Counted from the stretch's first letter, positions 42,519 to 52,763 are shown. The stretch: DNA of 64,000 nt from Scytonematopsis contorta HA4267-MV1 (GCA_019359035.1 JAHHIC010000057.1:62001-126000); one strand, 5' to 3'. The notes: a model not told the origin generated them from the sequence alone. Program-made: numbers and translations.

Positions 42519-43126
42519 TAAAATCTCACTCGCTCACCTGGTATTTTTTCCAGAAAGTTACGCAGTAACTGCTTACCTGAATTCGTCAGGACACTCTCTG
42601 GGTGAAACTGGACGCCCTCGATGTGTGGATAGTTCCGGTGTCGTACGCCCATAATTGTGCCATCTTCTACCCAAGCGGTAATTTCCAGCACATCTGGGCA
42701 AGTTCCCCGGTCAATCACTAAACTGTGATACCGGGTTGCTGTCATGGGATTTTCTAAACCATTGAAAACACCCACCCCTGCGTGCGACACTTCGGAAGTT
42801 TTACCATGCATTAACTCTGGGGCGGAGACGATTCTACCACCAAATACTTGTCCAATGCTCTGATGTCCCAAACATACGCCCAAAATTGGTAAAGTTGGTC
42901 CTAATTCTTCAATTAATTTTAAGGAAATTCCTGCATCTTCTGGACGTCCTGGTCCTGGAGAAATTACTACTAAATCGGGTTTGAGCGTGCGAATTTGTTC
43001 TACTGTTATTTTGTCGTTCCGAAAAACTTGAATCTCTGCCGCTACTGGAAAATCCGCTGCTAGTTCCCCCAAGTACTGTACTAAGTTATAAGTAAAACTG
43101 TCGTAGTTGTCGATTACTATAATCAA
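42518..43126 (-). CDS. trpG: anthranilate/aminodeoxychorismate synthase glutamine amidotransferase component II
   Basis: [52 protein letters not shown]. Confidence 0.92.
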   Translation of the reverse strand: MIIVIDNYDSFTYNLVQYLGELAADFPVAAEIQVFRNDKITVEQIRTLKPDLVVISPGPGRPEDAGISLKLIEELGPTLPILGVCLGHQSIGQVFGGRIVSAPELMHGKTSEVSHAGVGVFNGLENPMTATRYHSLVIDRGTCPDVLEITAWVEDGTIMGVRHRNYPHIEGVQFHPESVLTNSGKQLLRNFLEKIPGERVRF

Positions 43127-43211
43127 AGCGATTAAACTCCAAGTTTTAATATTTATTTTCTGCTAATTAAACCATAAACCAATAGTTCGTCCCCACAAGA
43201 ACCGTAAGAAT

Positions 43212-43462
43212 GTAATAATGTATAGATATATGGATATATAGATGTAGAGACGTTACATGTAACCTCTATAAACATAGTAATGTGTAGATATATGGATATA
43301 TAGATGTATAGACGTTACATATGACGTTTATGAATATAGCAATATATAGACATATGGGTATATAGATGTAGAGACGTTACATGTAACCTCTATAAACATA
43401 GTAATGTATAGACATATGGGTATATAGATGTAGAGACGTTACATGTAACGTCTCTACATTAT
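43212..43462. repeat. four ~62-nt tandem units each containing a TGTAGAGACGTTACATGTAA half; last unit has the complete palindrome
   Basis: Unit GTAATGTATAGACATATGGGTATATAGATGTAGAGACGTTACATGTAACCTCTATAAACATA; boundaries at 43277, 43339, 43401. Confidence 0.93.
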
Positions 43463-43653
43463 TATTAGGAATAATAAATGCTTATATTTTGGTAGTCAGC
43501 ACGAACTGAAATGCAAATTTTTTTAACTAAAAAGCTTTTGACGCTTAACCTTCAGCATCAAAACTATTAATAATTTTAAGTAAGATTAAAAATTGACAGC
43601 GATAGCCAAAAAATTTTTACCTTAATTGCCTTTTACTTGTTCGCACTATTCCA

Positions 43654-44115
43654 CTAAATCAACGAAAGAGCCAACTTAAACAAGGGGGGAAGTAACAGTG
43701 CTGTAGCTACCATTACTGCCACAATGGAAGAAATTAAAACCGCACCTGCTGCACAATCTTTAGCGATTTTCGCTAGTTCGTGGTAGGTTTGCTTGACTGT
43801 TAAGTCTACTAATGACTCAATTGCTGTATTGAGTAATTCCAAAGCCATTACCAAGCCACAAGTCACAGCTATTACAGCTAACTCCACTGACGACAACTGT
43901 AAAAAAATACTGAGGCTAATCGCGAAAGTGCCTACAACTGCGTGGATGCGAAAATTACGTTGGGTTCTAAATGCATAACTAATTCCAGCCCAGGCATATT
44001 TGAAACTGACAAATAAATTAGAAGCTACCTTCCAAGAAAATTGTCTTTCTTTGCTCACAAGCTTTTCAAAACTATCGGGGGTTGGTGGTGGAGAAATTTG
44101 TTGGGACATAGGCAT
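43654..44115 (-). CDS. dgkA: diacylglycerol kinase (DgkA family)
   Basis: AGISYAFRTQRNFRIHAVVG; VMALELLNTAIESLVDLTVKQTYHELAKIAKDCAAGAVLI. Confidence 0.92.
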   Translation of the reverse strand: MPMSQQISPPPTPDSFEKLVSKERQFSWKVASNLFVSFKYAWAGISYAFRTQRNFRIHAVVGTFAISLSIFLQLSSVELAVIAVTCGLVMALELLNTAIESLVDLTVKQTYHELAKIAKDCAAGAVLISSIVAVMVATALLLPPLFKLALSLI

Positions 44116-44256
44116 AAAGGTACAATGGTAAATTTAGTGCAATCAAAGACTATAAAATTTTAACCACAAAAAATATTATTACCCTCAGCAGTACGGAATA
44201 ATTGCAGTGATAGCATTATACATAGCAAAAAGCATTTACACTTGTTGACACTACAC

Positions 44257-44796
44257 TTAAAAGTATTCTAAGTCAATAGTAATACCAATTGACCTCAGTA
44301 ATAACACTTGTTGTTTTAACATTCTGAGTTCAGACTCCTTATCCGGATGGTCCCAACCCAAAAGATGTAGTAGTCCATGAGCTGCCAACCAAGATAGTTC
44401 AGTCTGTAAACTATGCTGCTGTTCCTGAGCTTGACGATATGCTGTATCTGTGGAAATAACAATATCACCCAGATACAAAGGCATTTCGATTTGCATTTCT
44501 GCCCGGTTAGGAAAATCGACCTCTAATGCGGCAAAGCTTAAAACATCCGTCGGTTTATTTTGCTTGCGATACTGTGCGTTTAGTTCCTGAATTTGAGCAT
44601 CGTCAGTAAAACGTAAACCGATTTCGCAACTTGACGCACTTTCTAGGTTTGGTTGTAAGATTTCCAACCAATGATTAAACCATTTTTCCCAAGTTTCTTC
44701 GTCTATTCTAATCTCAGCAGTCCCAGTACCCTGGGTTGAAATTAGGGAAGATTCAGTTCGAGAATCCTCAACATAGATAAATGCTTGCACCCACAA
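44257..44796 (-). CDS. ybeY: endoribonuclease YbeY
   Basis: LNAQYRKQNKPTDVLSFAALE; AAHGLLHLLGWDHPDKESE. Confidence 0.94.
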   Translation of the reverse strand: MWVQAFIYVEDSRTESSLISTQGTGTAEIRIDEETWEKWFNHWLEILQPNLESASSCEIGLRFTDDAQIQELNAQYRKQNKPTDVLSFAALEVDFPNRAEMQIEMPLYLGDIVISTDTAYRQAQEQQHSLQTELSWLAAHGLLHLLGWDHPDKESELRMLKQQVLLLRSIGITIDLEYF

Positions 44797-44824
44797 AAAT
44801 CTCCTATTGAAAATTAAACAATGG

Positions 44825-44980
44825 CTAACGAGTTAAATAGGCAAGACCTACCAATGCAGCTAATAGCCCGACGATGGTCAACCCAAAATGTTTCAATGAA
44901 GTACCACCCTTTCGCACCATGTTTCGCATCGCTAGTTTGACGTAGCTATCTTTTTTAGAATCGTTAACTGAATCACTCAT
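44825..44980 (-). CDS. DUF3285-family small membrane protein
   Basis: MSDSVNDSKKDSYVKLAMRNMVRKGGTSLKHFGLTIVGLLAALVGLAYLTR. Confidence 0.75.
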   Translation of the reverse strand: MSDSVNDSKKDSYVKLAMRNMVRKGGTSLKHFGLTIVGLLAALVGLAYLTR

Positions 44981-45058
44981 AACTAATATAACCTTTACAA
45001 ATGTAAACAATTTACTTTGATAATAAGTGCCATTTTGGCACTCCCCACTCCCTACTCC

Positions 45059-46178
45059 CTACTCCCCACTCCCCACTAATTGATTTTGTTGTCTAAGATA
45101 GCTTTGGATAAATGTATCCAATTCACCGTTCATCACGTCGGTAATTCCTGTGGTCTCTACATTGGTACGCAAGTCCTTGACCATTTGGTAAGGATGAAAC
45201 ACATAGTTCCGTATTTGATTACCCCAAGAGGCTTCGGCTATATCACCTCTAATTTCGGCAATTTCTTTTGCTTTTTGGTCTTGAGCGACGACTAGTAATT
45301 TCGCTTTCAACCGAGCAAGAGCTTTTTCTTTGTTTTGCAACTGGCTACGTTCTTCGGTACACCTGACTGCGATACCTGTTGGGAGGTGAACTACGCGCAC
45401 TGCTGTTTCGACTTTATTTACGTTTTGTCCACCTTTCCCACCAGAACGGGATGTAGTGATTTCTAAATCCTTTTCTGGTATTTCCAACTGAACTGAACTA
45501 TCTATTTGTGGCATTACTTCCACTCCAGCAAAGCTAGTTTGCCGTTTCCCGTTGGCGTTAAATGGCGAAATTCTTACCAAACGATGAGCGCCTGTTTCTG
45601 CTCGTAAATAACCGTAGGCGTAACGACCTGTTATTTCTAAGGTGGCGGATTTTATTCCTGCTTCGTCTCCCTCTGAAATTTCGGTTAAATGTACTTTATA
45701 GCTGTGGTCTTCTGCCCAACGGGTATACATCCTCAATAGCATTTCTGCCCAGTCTTGAGCATCTGTACCACCAGCGCCAGCGTTAATCATTAACACAGCG
45801 CCTTTTTCATCGTATGGACCTGAAAGCAGCTGAAGTAATTCCCATTGTTCAAGTTCACGGTTTAACTTTTTAATGGTTGTTTCAGCTTCTTGAATTAATC
45901 CCTCATCAAATTCTAACTCCAAAAGCTCTAATACAGCTTTTGTATCTTCTAGGTTCGTTCTCCACCCTTTATATTGGTCTAGGTGTGCTTTGAGGTCATT
46001 TAATTCTTGCAGTGTTTGTTGCGCCGACGTTTGGTCATCCCAAAATTCCGGTTGCGCTGCTATTTTTTCTAGGTCTTGGATTTTCGCTGTCAGTGCGGGA
46101 AGGTCAAAGATAGTCCTGGGTTTTGCCCAGGCGAGACGACAGCGTTTCAATTTCGCGTTTTAGTTCAAAAATTTCCAT
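45059..46178 (-). CDS. prfB: peptide chain release factor 2, programmed +1 frameshift at CTTTGAC (46103..46109)
   Basis: [24 protein letters not shown]-[TGA]; +1 shift joins [25 protein letters not shown]...; [21 protein letters not shown] motif. Confidence 0.95.
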
Positions 46179-46185
46179 ATGCTAA

Positions 46186-46260
46186 CGGTTGACGGTTGAC
46201 GGTTGACTGTTGACTGTTGACGGTTGACTGTTGACGGTTGACTGTTGACGGCTAACTGTC
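46186..46260. repeat. heptamer array (GGTTGAC/TGTTGAC)n
   Basis: CGGTTGACGGTTGACGGTTGACTGTTGACTGTTGACGG... Confidence 0.92.
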
Positions 46261-46357
46261 GCAATAAAAACGTCTTGTGAGTTCGCTTTGATGCTGAATT
46301 TATCTCTTAATATTATGTATCATGACCAATTTGCTTGCACTTTACAACCAACATCAA

Positions 46358-46428
46358 TCAACCGTCAACAGTCAACAGTCATCAGTCATCAGTCAACAGT
46401 CACCCGTCAACGCTCATCCGTCAATCTG
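46358..46428. repeat. heptamer array (GTCAACA/GTCATCA)n at the 3' end of rel
   Basis: CAACCGTCAACAGTCAACAGTCATCAGTCATCAGTCAACAGTCACCCGTCAACG... Confidence 0.88.
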
Positions 46429-48702
46429 ACCAATACGTCGGATATTCAGAATGTCACTCATTTTTCTAATTTGACAGAAAACTTGTTCTATTTGCATTAA
46501 GTCTCGTACTTCTATTCCTAAATCAATCAGTGCTGGTTGACCGGGACTTGTTTTTACGTTCGCGTGGCGTACGTTAATACATTGGTCGCTTAATCTGGAC
46601 AAAATATCTTTAAATACACCCACCCGGTCAAGGGCTTCTATTTGTACGTTTACTGGGTAAGCGTAAGCACGATTGGTTGTTTCTGTCGCTGTGTTCCAAC
46701 TTACCGGTACTAGACGGTCACCTTCGACTTTTTCGAGGTTGTGACAGCCTTGACGATGAATTGTAATTCCTTTACCCCTTGTGACAGCACCAATAATAGG
46801 CTCTCCAGGAATAGGGGTACAACACCCACCCAAGTGATAAACTAAGCCTTCAACTCCTAGAATAGGAGAGTTGCTTCTGCTATGAGTTATCACTCCATCC
46901 CGCATTGTTTTAGGTGAAGAGGTGGGTACATTTGTGGTTATTTCGGAAGCAGAGCTAACTGGTTGTTGCGCTTTCACTACTTCCCGTAAACGATTTAGTA
47001 CCAAGTTCAATGTCAGTTCACCATAGCCCAAACCTGCAAGTAAATCGTCTACTGAATGATAATTACATCGTTCTGCTACTGTATGCATAGCTGCTGATTT
47101 CAGTAAATTATCGAAACCCGTTTTACCTAATTCTTTTTCTAGTAATTCCCGACCACGAGCCACATTTTCTTCTCTACGTGAACGTTTGTACCATTGCTTA
47201 ATCCGGTTTTTAGCTGCGCTGCTTCTGACAAAGTTCAGCCAGTCCAAACTGGGATGGCTATTTTTAGTGGTCATGATATCGACAATATCACCATTGTTGA
47301 GGGGTGTTGACAAAGATACCATCCGACCATTTACACGTGCTCCCGCACAGTGATTACCAACTTCAGTGTGGATGCGGTAAGCAAAATCTACGGTTGTTGA
47401 ACCAGGACTTAAAGCGATTAAATCCCCTTTAGGGGTAAAAACGTAAATATCATCTTCAAATAAGTTATCTTTTATATTCTCTAAATATTCTTGAGCATCG
47501 TTCAGGTCGTGCTGCCATTCTAATAACTGACGTAGCCAGGTGAATTTTTCCTCTCCAGGAGTCCATTGGTTGGATTGGCTAGAATTATTAGTGGAAGTGG
47601 AACCGCCAGTCTCTTTGTATTTCCAATGGGCTGCAATTCCGTATTCGGCGACTTGGTGCATTTCTTTAGTACGGATTTGTACTTCTAAAGGACGACCCCA
47701 AGAACTAATTACTCCGGTATGCAAAGACTGGTAGCGATTGGGCTTTGGTAGTCCGATATAATCCTTAAATCTTCCGGGGATGGGACGAAAAGCATCATGA
47801 ATAACTGCTAATGCTCGGTAACATTCCTCATTAGTCTGAACTATAACTCGTAGCGCAGCTAAGTCATAAATCTCGTGAAACTCCTTGTGCTGTCGCTCCA
47901 TTTTCTGGTAAATACTGTAAAGGTGTTTTGGTCGTCCATTAACGTCCAGTACATTTATTCCAGCCTCTGCTAAACGCGCTCGTAAAGTGTCAGCAAATTC
48001 TTTTAGCCTTTCTACCCGTGCGTCTCGTTTTTCAGCTACGTAATTTTGGATTTGCCGAAAAGCCTCTGGTTCTAGATACTTAAACGCTAAATCTTCCAAC
48101 TCCCATTTAATACGCCAAATCCCTAACCTGTTGGCTAGAGGAGCAAAGATATCTCGTGTTTCTAAGGCACTGCGACGACGGCTAGTTTCGGACATGAATT
48201 GGAGAGTTCGCATATTATGCAGTCTGTCCGCCAATTTAACCACAATGACCCTAATATCTTGCGCCATTGCTAAAAACATTCGGCGAAAGTTTTCTGCTTG
48301 GCTTTCAGTTTTGCTTTGGAAGTTAAGCTTAGACAGCTTGGTGACACCTTCTACTAAACACCTTACTTCCTGACCAAAGTGCTGTTCTATTTCTTCAATC
48401 GTTACATCTGTATCTTCTACTACATCATGCAAAAACCCAGCTGCTATCATAGCAGGACTGCCACCTAAATCCCTCAGTATGCCGGCGACAGCAACAGGAT
48501 GACAAATATATGCTTCTCCAGATTTGCGGAATTGCCCCTCATGTAACTGGTAAGCAAATTCAAATGCCTTGCAAATCAAAGCAGCATCAGCATTTCTACG
48601 CTCTTCCACTGTAGAATCAGCAGATGGGTTATATAAGCATTTTTGTAGCCATTCCGGAAGAGAGATATCAAATTCTGAAGAATTAATTACGATGCTAGTC
48701 AT
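46414..48702 (-). CDS. spoT: RelA/SpoT-family (p)ppGpp synthetase/hydrolase
   Basis: HD domain GFLHDVVEDTDVTIEEIE; synthetase RPIPGRFKDYIGLPKPNRYQSLHTGV; TGS VFTPKGDLIALSPGSTTVDFAYRIHTEVG; C-terminal ACT. Confidence 0.95.
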   Translation of the reverse strand: MTSIVINSSEFDISLPEWLQKCLYNPSADSTVEERRNADAALICKAFEFAYQLHEGQFRKSGEAYICHPVAVAGILRDLGGSPAMIAAGFLHDVVEDTDVTIEEIEQHFGQEVRCLVEGVTKLSKLNFQSKTESQAENFRRMFLAMAQDIRVIVVKLADRLHNMRTLQFMSETSRRRSALETRDIFAPLANRLGIWRIKWELEDLAFKYLEPEAFRQIQNYVAEKRDARVERLKEFADTLRARLAEAGINVLDVNGRPKHLYSIYQKMERQHKEFHEIYDLAALRVIVQTNEECYRALAVIHDAFRPIPGRFKDYIGLPKPNRYQSLHTGVISSWGRPLEVQIRTKEMHQVAEYGIAAHWKYKETGGSTSTNNSSQSNQWTPGEEKFTWLRQLLEWQHDLNDAQEYLENIKDNLFEDDIYVFTPKGDLIALSPGSTTVDFAYRIHTEVGNHCAGARVNGRMVSLSTPLNNGDIVDIMTTKNSHPSLDWLNFVRSSAAKNRIKQWYKRSRREENVARGRELLEKELGKTGFDNLLKSAAMHTVAERCNYHSVDDLLAGLGYGELTLNLVLNRLREVVKAQQPVSSASEITTNVPTSSPKTMRDGVITHSRSNSPILGVEGLVYHLGGCCTPIPGEPIIGAVTRGKGITIHRQGCHNLEKVEGDRLVPVSWNTATETTNRAYAYPVNVQIEALDRVGVFKDILSRLSDQCINVRHANVKTSPGQPALIDLGIEVRDLMQIEQVFCQIRKMSDILNIRRIGQIDG

Positions 48703-48866
48703 ACATTAAGCGCTCTCAGGTGCTAAAGTAACAAGGGTAAAAATGGAACACTTGACGCCTTTGCGTCTAAGAGAACAATAACTGACTCTCTAAGGACAAC
48801 CAGCCGAGCAGAGAAAAAATTTAGTTGTTGCCATCAGGAGCGTGAGTACACTGTAAATTCTGGGTT

Positions 48867-48934
48867 ATTACCAGATGGGTATTACCAAATGGGTACTATC
48901 AGATGGTTGTCACCAGATAGTGTTACCAGAATTT
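48867..48934. repeat. 14-nt degenerate tandem array (ATTACCAGATGGGT, about 5 copies)
   Basis: ATTACCAGATGGGT/ATTACCAAATGGGT/ACTATCAGATGGTT/GTCACCAGATAGT/GTTACCAGAATTT. Confidence 0.88.
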
Positions 48935-49117
48935 GTCAGAGTATTAGCTAAAAGTGATTCATTAGTAGTGTCAAGAATCATAAGGCTAAAAATCCATCAA
49001 TAGCAAAGAAAACCTCAAATAATATTTGAGGCAAGTCAAAGAGGTTAAAGGAAGATTAAGAAAATCTATTAAATTAAAAGAATTCTTGACATTATATAAT
49101 ATCTCAATAAACATCGG

Positions 49118-49465
49118 ATGTCTCTAGACCGTGAGAAGTATCAAAAATTTGCCTCCCTATTACAGGGGTTACACTCGGATGTAACAGAGGAAAAGCTGGA
49201 CGCCATTACCCTGCGGGGGAGAATAGTGGAGTTACAGCAATTTTTTGGGCAGCAAATAGTACCAGATGCAGAAAATGACATCAGTACTCAGTCAGATAGT
49301 CGAGAACAGTCTTATCGAACGGAGATGAGCAAGCAGTTACGGCTGTTGGAAATTGATGTCATGTTTTTACAGGGAGCACGACAGGTTTCTACTGCTCAAA
49401 CTAGGGTAAATACTATTAAAGAACGCCTCACTACTTTAATTCGGTATTGTGAGGCAGTTTTGTAG
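49118..49465 (+). CDS. PatD-like heterocyst frequency control protein (tentative)
   Basis: 115 aa MSLDREKYQKFASLLQGLHSDVTEEKLDAITLRGRIVELQQFFGQQI...; resemblance from memory. Confidence 0.45.
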   Translation: MSLDREKYQKFASLLQGLHSDVTEEKLDAITLRGRIVELQQFFGQQIVPDAENDISTQSDSREQSYRTEMSKQLRLLEIDVMFLQGARQVSTAQTRVNTIKERLTTLIRYCEAVL

Positions 49466-49502
49466 CTGAAACCCTACCCCTAAACCCTCCCCCCAAGGGC
49501 TA

Positions 49503-49600
49503 CAGTGTACACACAAGTCAAATAAACCCCTTCATGAAGCGTGAAGGGATATTTCGTGGAACTTTAAGACTATTTTGAGACTTATGTGTACGCGGTAGCG
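49503..49600. mobile_element. small inverted-repeat element with GTGTACACACAAGTC-type ends
   Basis: GTACACACAAGTC ... GACTTATGTGTAC with internal CCCTTCA-tgaagcg-TGAAGGG hairpin; ends resemble the 25441..25671 element. Confidence 0.65.
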
Positions 49601-49707
49601 GGGAGTCACCGTTGGGGGTGGGGTTTCTTGTGTGAATTTGATAGAGTATTTGAACATTTACATTAAATAAAGCTACGCCCTTTGGCTGAAGCTAAAAATC
49701 ATAAATT

Positions 49708-51363
49708 ATGACAAAACCATTATTGAGAATTGAAAATCTGCGGGTGGCTTATCCACAACGTGGTGGTGAAGAAGCAAAGTATGCTATTGATGGAGTTTCT
49801 TTGACTTTAGGTCAGGGTGAAAGAATGGGACTTGTAGGGGAATCGGGTTGCGGTAAGTCTACTTTAGGACGTGCTGTTATGCGGTTACTACCATCTGGTT
49901 CCAAAACTGAGGGACGGGTGATGTTTGAAGACCGTTCTGTATTGGATTTAACACCAAATCAGTTGCGACAATTTAGGGGTGAAGCTGTTGCTTTAGTTTT
50001 TCAAGACCCAATGACAAGGTTAGACCCGTTGATGACTATTGGTGACCACTGTATGGAAACGCTTTTAGCTCATTCTTCTGGTTTGTCGAAACGGGAAGCA
50101 AAAGATTTCGCGATTGCTACTCTCGAAAAGGTGAAAATTCCCGCTAACCGTTGGAGTCAATATCCTCATGAATTTAGTGGAGGGATGCGTCAAAGAGTCG
50201 CAATGGCTTTGGCTTTGTTATTAAAACCCAAATTAATTGTTGCTGACGAACCGACAACGAGCTTAGATGTTACTGTATCCGCCCAAATTTTACAGGAATT
50301 AACTCGCTTGTGTGCGGAAGAAAATATGGCATTGCTGCTAATTTCTCACGATTTGGCAATGGTGGCAGAATATACCCAGCGTATTGGTGTCATGTATTAC
50401 GGCAAAATGGTGGAAATGGGTGCTACAGAAAGTGTATTTAAAGAACCGCAGCATGAGTATACACGTTCATTATTAGAAGCAGCTTTACATATTCAAGCGG
50501 TGGAAGAAAAAGAAGCTCTGGAAAATGCAACAGACTCTTCATCTCCAACGAATTCTCCTATTTTGCGGATTACAGATTTAAAACAGCACTATTCAATAGA
50601 GCCTAGTATTATTGAAAGGCTCTTTAAAAAGGAAAGCCAAACAATTAAAGCGGTAGACGGTATTAATTTAGAATTATATCCAGGGGAAATTCTCGGACTC
50701 GTAGGGGAGTCAGGTTGCGGTAAGAGTACGCTTTCACGGACAATTTTGCAACTTATCCGTCCTAGTGGTGGTAAAGTTGAATTTTTAGGACAAGACTTAA
50801 CCACTTTGTCACGAGAAGAAATACGTCAAAAAAGACGACAAATGCAAATGGTATTTCAAGACCCCAATGCTTGTCTTAATCCTGCTATGACGGTAGGACA
50901 AAATATAGCTGATGCTTTGTTGATTCATAATTTAGTTGATGTAGCCAAAGCCAAGGAAGAGGTGCTTTGGATGTTGGATAAGGTTGGGTTAAAACCATCA
51001 TCTACTTATTATGAACGCTACCCTTCTGAATTATCTGGAGGACAACAACAGCGAGTTGCGATAGCAAGGGCTTTTATTACTCGGCCTAAACTGGTAATTT
51101 GTGACGAACCAGTGAGTATGCTTGATGCTAGCGTGCAGTCGCAAGTTTTAGATTTGATGTTAGAGTTAAAAGACGAATTCGATTTAACTTATTTATTCAT
51201 CACCCACGATTTGTGGTTAGCCAGATTTTTGTGCGATAGAATTGCCGTTATGCATGGTGGTAAAATCGTTGAACTTCGTCCGACTCTAGAGGTTTTCAAT
51301 AACCCACAACATCCATATACCAAAACTTTGTTGGCTGCTGCTCCCCTTTTAGCCAGAGCCTGA
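49708..51363 (+). CDS. ABC transporter ATP-binding protein, fused DppD-DppF type
   Basis: Two Walker A (GESGCGKSTLGRAV; GESGCGKSTLSRTI) and two signature motifs (FSGGMRQRVAMA; LSGGQQQRVAIA). Confidence 0.93.
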   Translation: MTKPLLRIENLRVAYPQRGGEEAKYAIDGVSLTLGQGERMGLVGESGCGKSTLGRAVMRLLPSGSKTEGRVMFEDRSVLDLTPNQLRQFRGEAVALVFQDPMTRLDPLMTIGDHCMETLLAHSSGLSKREAKDFAIATLEKVKIPANRWSQYPHEFSGGMRQRVAMALALLLKPKLIVADEPTTSLDVTVSAQILQELTRLCAEENMALLLISHDLAMVAEYTQRIGVMYYGKMVEMGATESVFKEPQHEYTRSLLEAALHIQAVEEKEALENATDSSSPTNSPILRITDLKQHYSIEPSIIERLFKKESQTIKAVDGINLELYPGEILGLVGESGCGKSTLSRTILQLIRPSGGKVEFLGQDLTTLSREEIRQKRRQMQMVFQDPNACLNPAMTVGQNIADALLIHNLVDVAKAKEEVLWMLDKVGLKPSSTYYERYPSELSGGQQQRVAIARAFITRPKLVICDEPVSMLDASVQSQVLDLMLELKDEFDLTYLFITHDLWLARFLCDRIAVMHGGKIVELRPTLEVFNNPQHPYTKTLLAAAPLLARA

Positions 51364-51368
51364 ATAAG

Positions 51369-51412
51369 AGACCTAACCCCCCTACCCCCCTTCCCTACGA
51401 GGGAAGGGGGAA
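51369..51412. repeat. CCCTTCCCT/AGGGAAGGG hairpin element related to 2551..2659
   Basis: ACCTAACCCCCCTACCCCCCTTCCCTacgAGGGAAGGGGGAAATTA. Confidence 0.8.
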
Positions 51413-51451
51413 ATTAGCGTAGAAACCGTAAATTTACGGTTTTTACATTTA

Positions 51452-52375
51452 TTATTCTCCTGGGGTTAATTTTGGGGTTTCTACTGTGGAACCATATAAC
51501 TCAACAAATCTTTTATAAAGCCACATACTTTGATTATTAGTTGTTGGATTGATGTGGAGTAAACGCTCTGCACTTTTTGATGCTAATGCACGGTAATAAG
51601 ATAAATCTTCAAATAATGTTAGACAGGCAGCAAAGTGTAAAATTACTTGTAATATTGGTTTAGGCCAGCCTAAATCACTGTAAATATCTATAAAAAACTT
51701 ATGCTCATTATCTTTTAAAGGTAAAGCAATAAATATTACTGTAATTCTTTTTCCGTTGTAAACGGGAATACTAAGTTCTACTGTATAGGGATTATGTAAT
51801 ATTAAATCCACTTCTACAACTGGGTCTCTCCAGATTCTTAAAGGATTAATAGGAGAATCTAACATTGTCTCAAATGTTATTTTACCTCCTATTGATGTTG
51901 CTTCGACTTGTTGAATACCAAGAACTTTTAGATTATTTAAACTAAAATTGTGAACTGATTCTAAATGCTTTAAATTCAATAAATGATAAATTTGACAAAT
52001 ATAAGGAAAAGGTAAAGTATATTCCTGGCTTATCATGTGCCGTCGTTTCAACTCATAATCTCCATAAGTTGAATCTGATAACAATTCCTCTTCTTCAGTC
52101 GTTAATATAGTTTCTTCGCTATAACTTCCTTGAGGTTTTAGACATACCCAACTTAAGAAAAATAACGAGGCTGTGAAAAGTTGAATCACTTCTCCACCTG
52201 ATACTGAACCATCAGTTAAGGCTGCAAAAGTTCTGTCGCTAATTCCAAATACCCAGGACGGAATACCAAATAACCAGACTCCGTTTTTTAGCTGACTTAT
52301 AAAAAAAGATATTTCTGACGCTCTACTTAAAGTAGGATTTTTGTCCTCTTTTTCTTGAGGAATAATATTTAACAT
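51452..52375 (-). CDS. hypothetical protein
   Basis: 307 aa ORF without antisense competitor; no family recognised. Confidence 0.6.
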   Translation of the reverse strand: MLNIIPQEKEDKNPTLSRASEISFFISQLKNGVWLFGIPSWVFGISDRTFAALTDGSVSGGEVIQLFTASLFFLSWVCLKPQGSYSEETILTTEEEELLSDSTYGDYELKRRHMISQEYTLPFPYICQIYHLLNLKHLESVHNFSLNNLKVLGIQQVEATSIGGKITFETMLDSPINPLRIWRDPVVEVDLILHNPYTVELSIPVYNGKRITVIFIALPLKDNEHKFFIDIYSDLGWPKPILQVILHFAACLTLFEDLSYYRALASKSAERLLHINPTTNNQSMWLYKRFVELYGSTVETPKLTPGE

Positions 52376-52684
52376 AATAAGTTAATTCCGGGGGATTTTA
52401 TATTCTTACAATCTATAAGTTATGTTAACGATAACGCTCTGCCAAAAGAATGAAATTATGGTCTATCTCTATGTTTAATTACTACTAGTATTTCTCCTTT
52501 ATGGGAGAACATAAATTATTTAAAAAATAAACATGTTTATCCTTCACAGGGGTTTCCGGTTTTACCATCAGTTATCCCTTGCAGAACTGCTATGCACATA
52601 ATGATTCTACTGTCGATATATAAATTATAAGAATTATTACAAAAAATGTGGTAATTTCTGCTACATAATAGTACTTTTCAATAA

Positions 52685-52726
52685 AAATAGGTCAAAAGCC
52701 ATACTATTCGAGAGCTTGACCTATTT
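52685..52726. repeat. 11-bp perfect inverted repeat upstream of the GNAT gene
   Basis: AAATAGGTCAA-aagccatactattcgagagc-TTGACCTATTT. Confidence 0.75.
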
Positions 52727-52763
52727 CAAAAGCAAGACCTTCTTACTTCTTCCTTCATTTCCT

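Noticed and set aside
43212-43462. CRISPR array
   Set aside because: Four contiguous tandem units without unique spacers, and no cas genes in the window.
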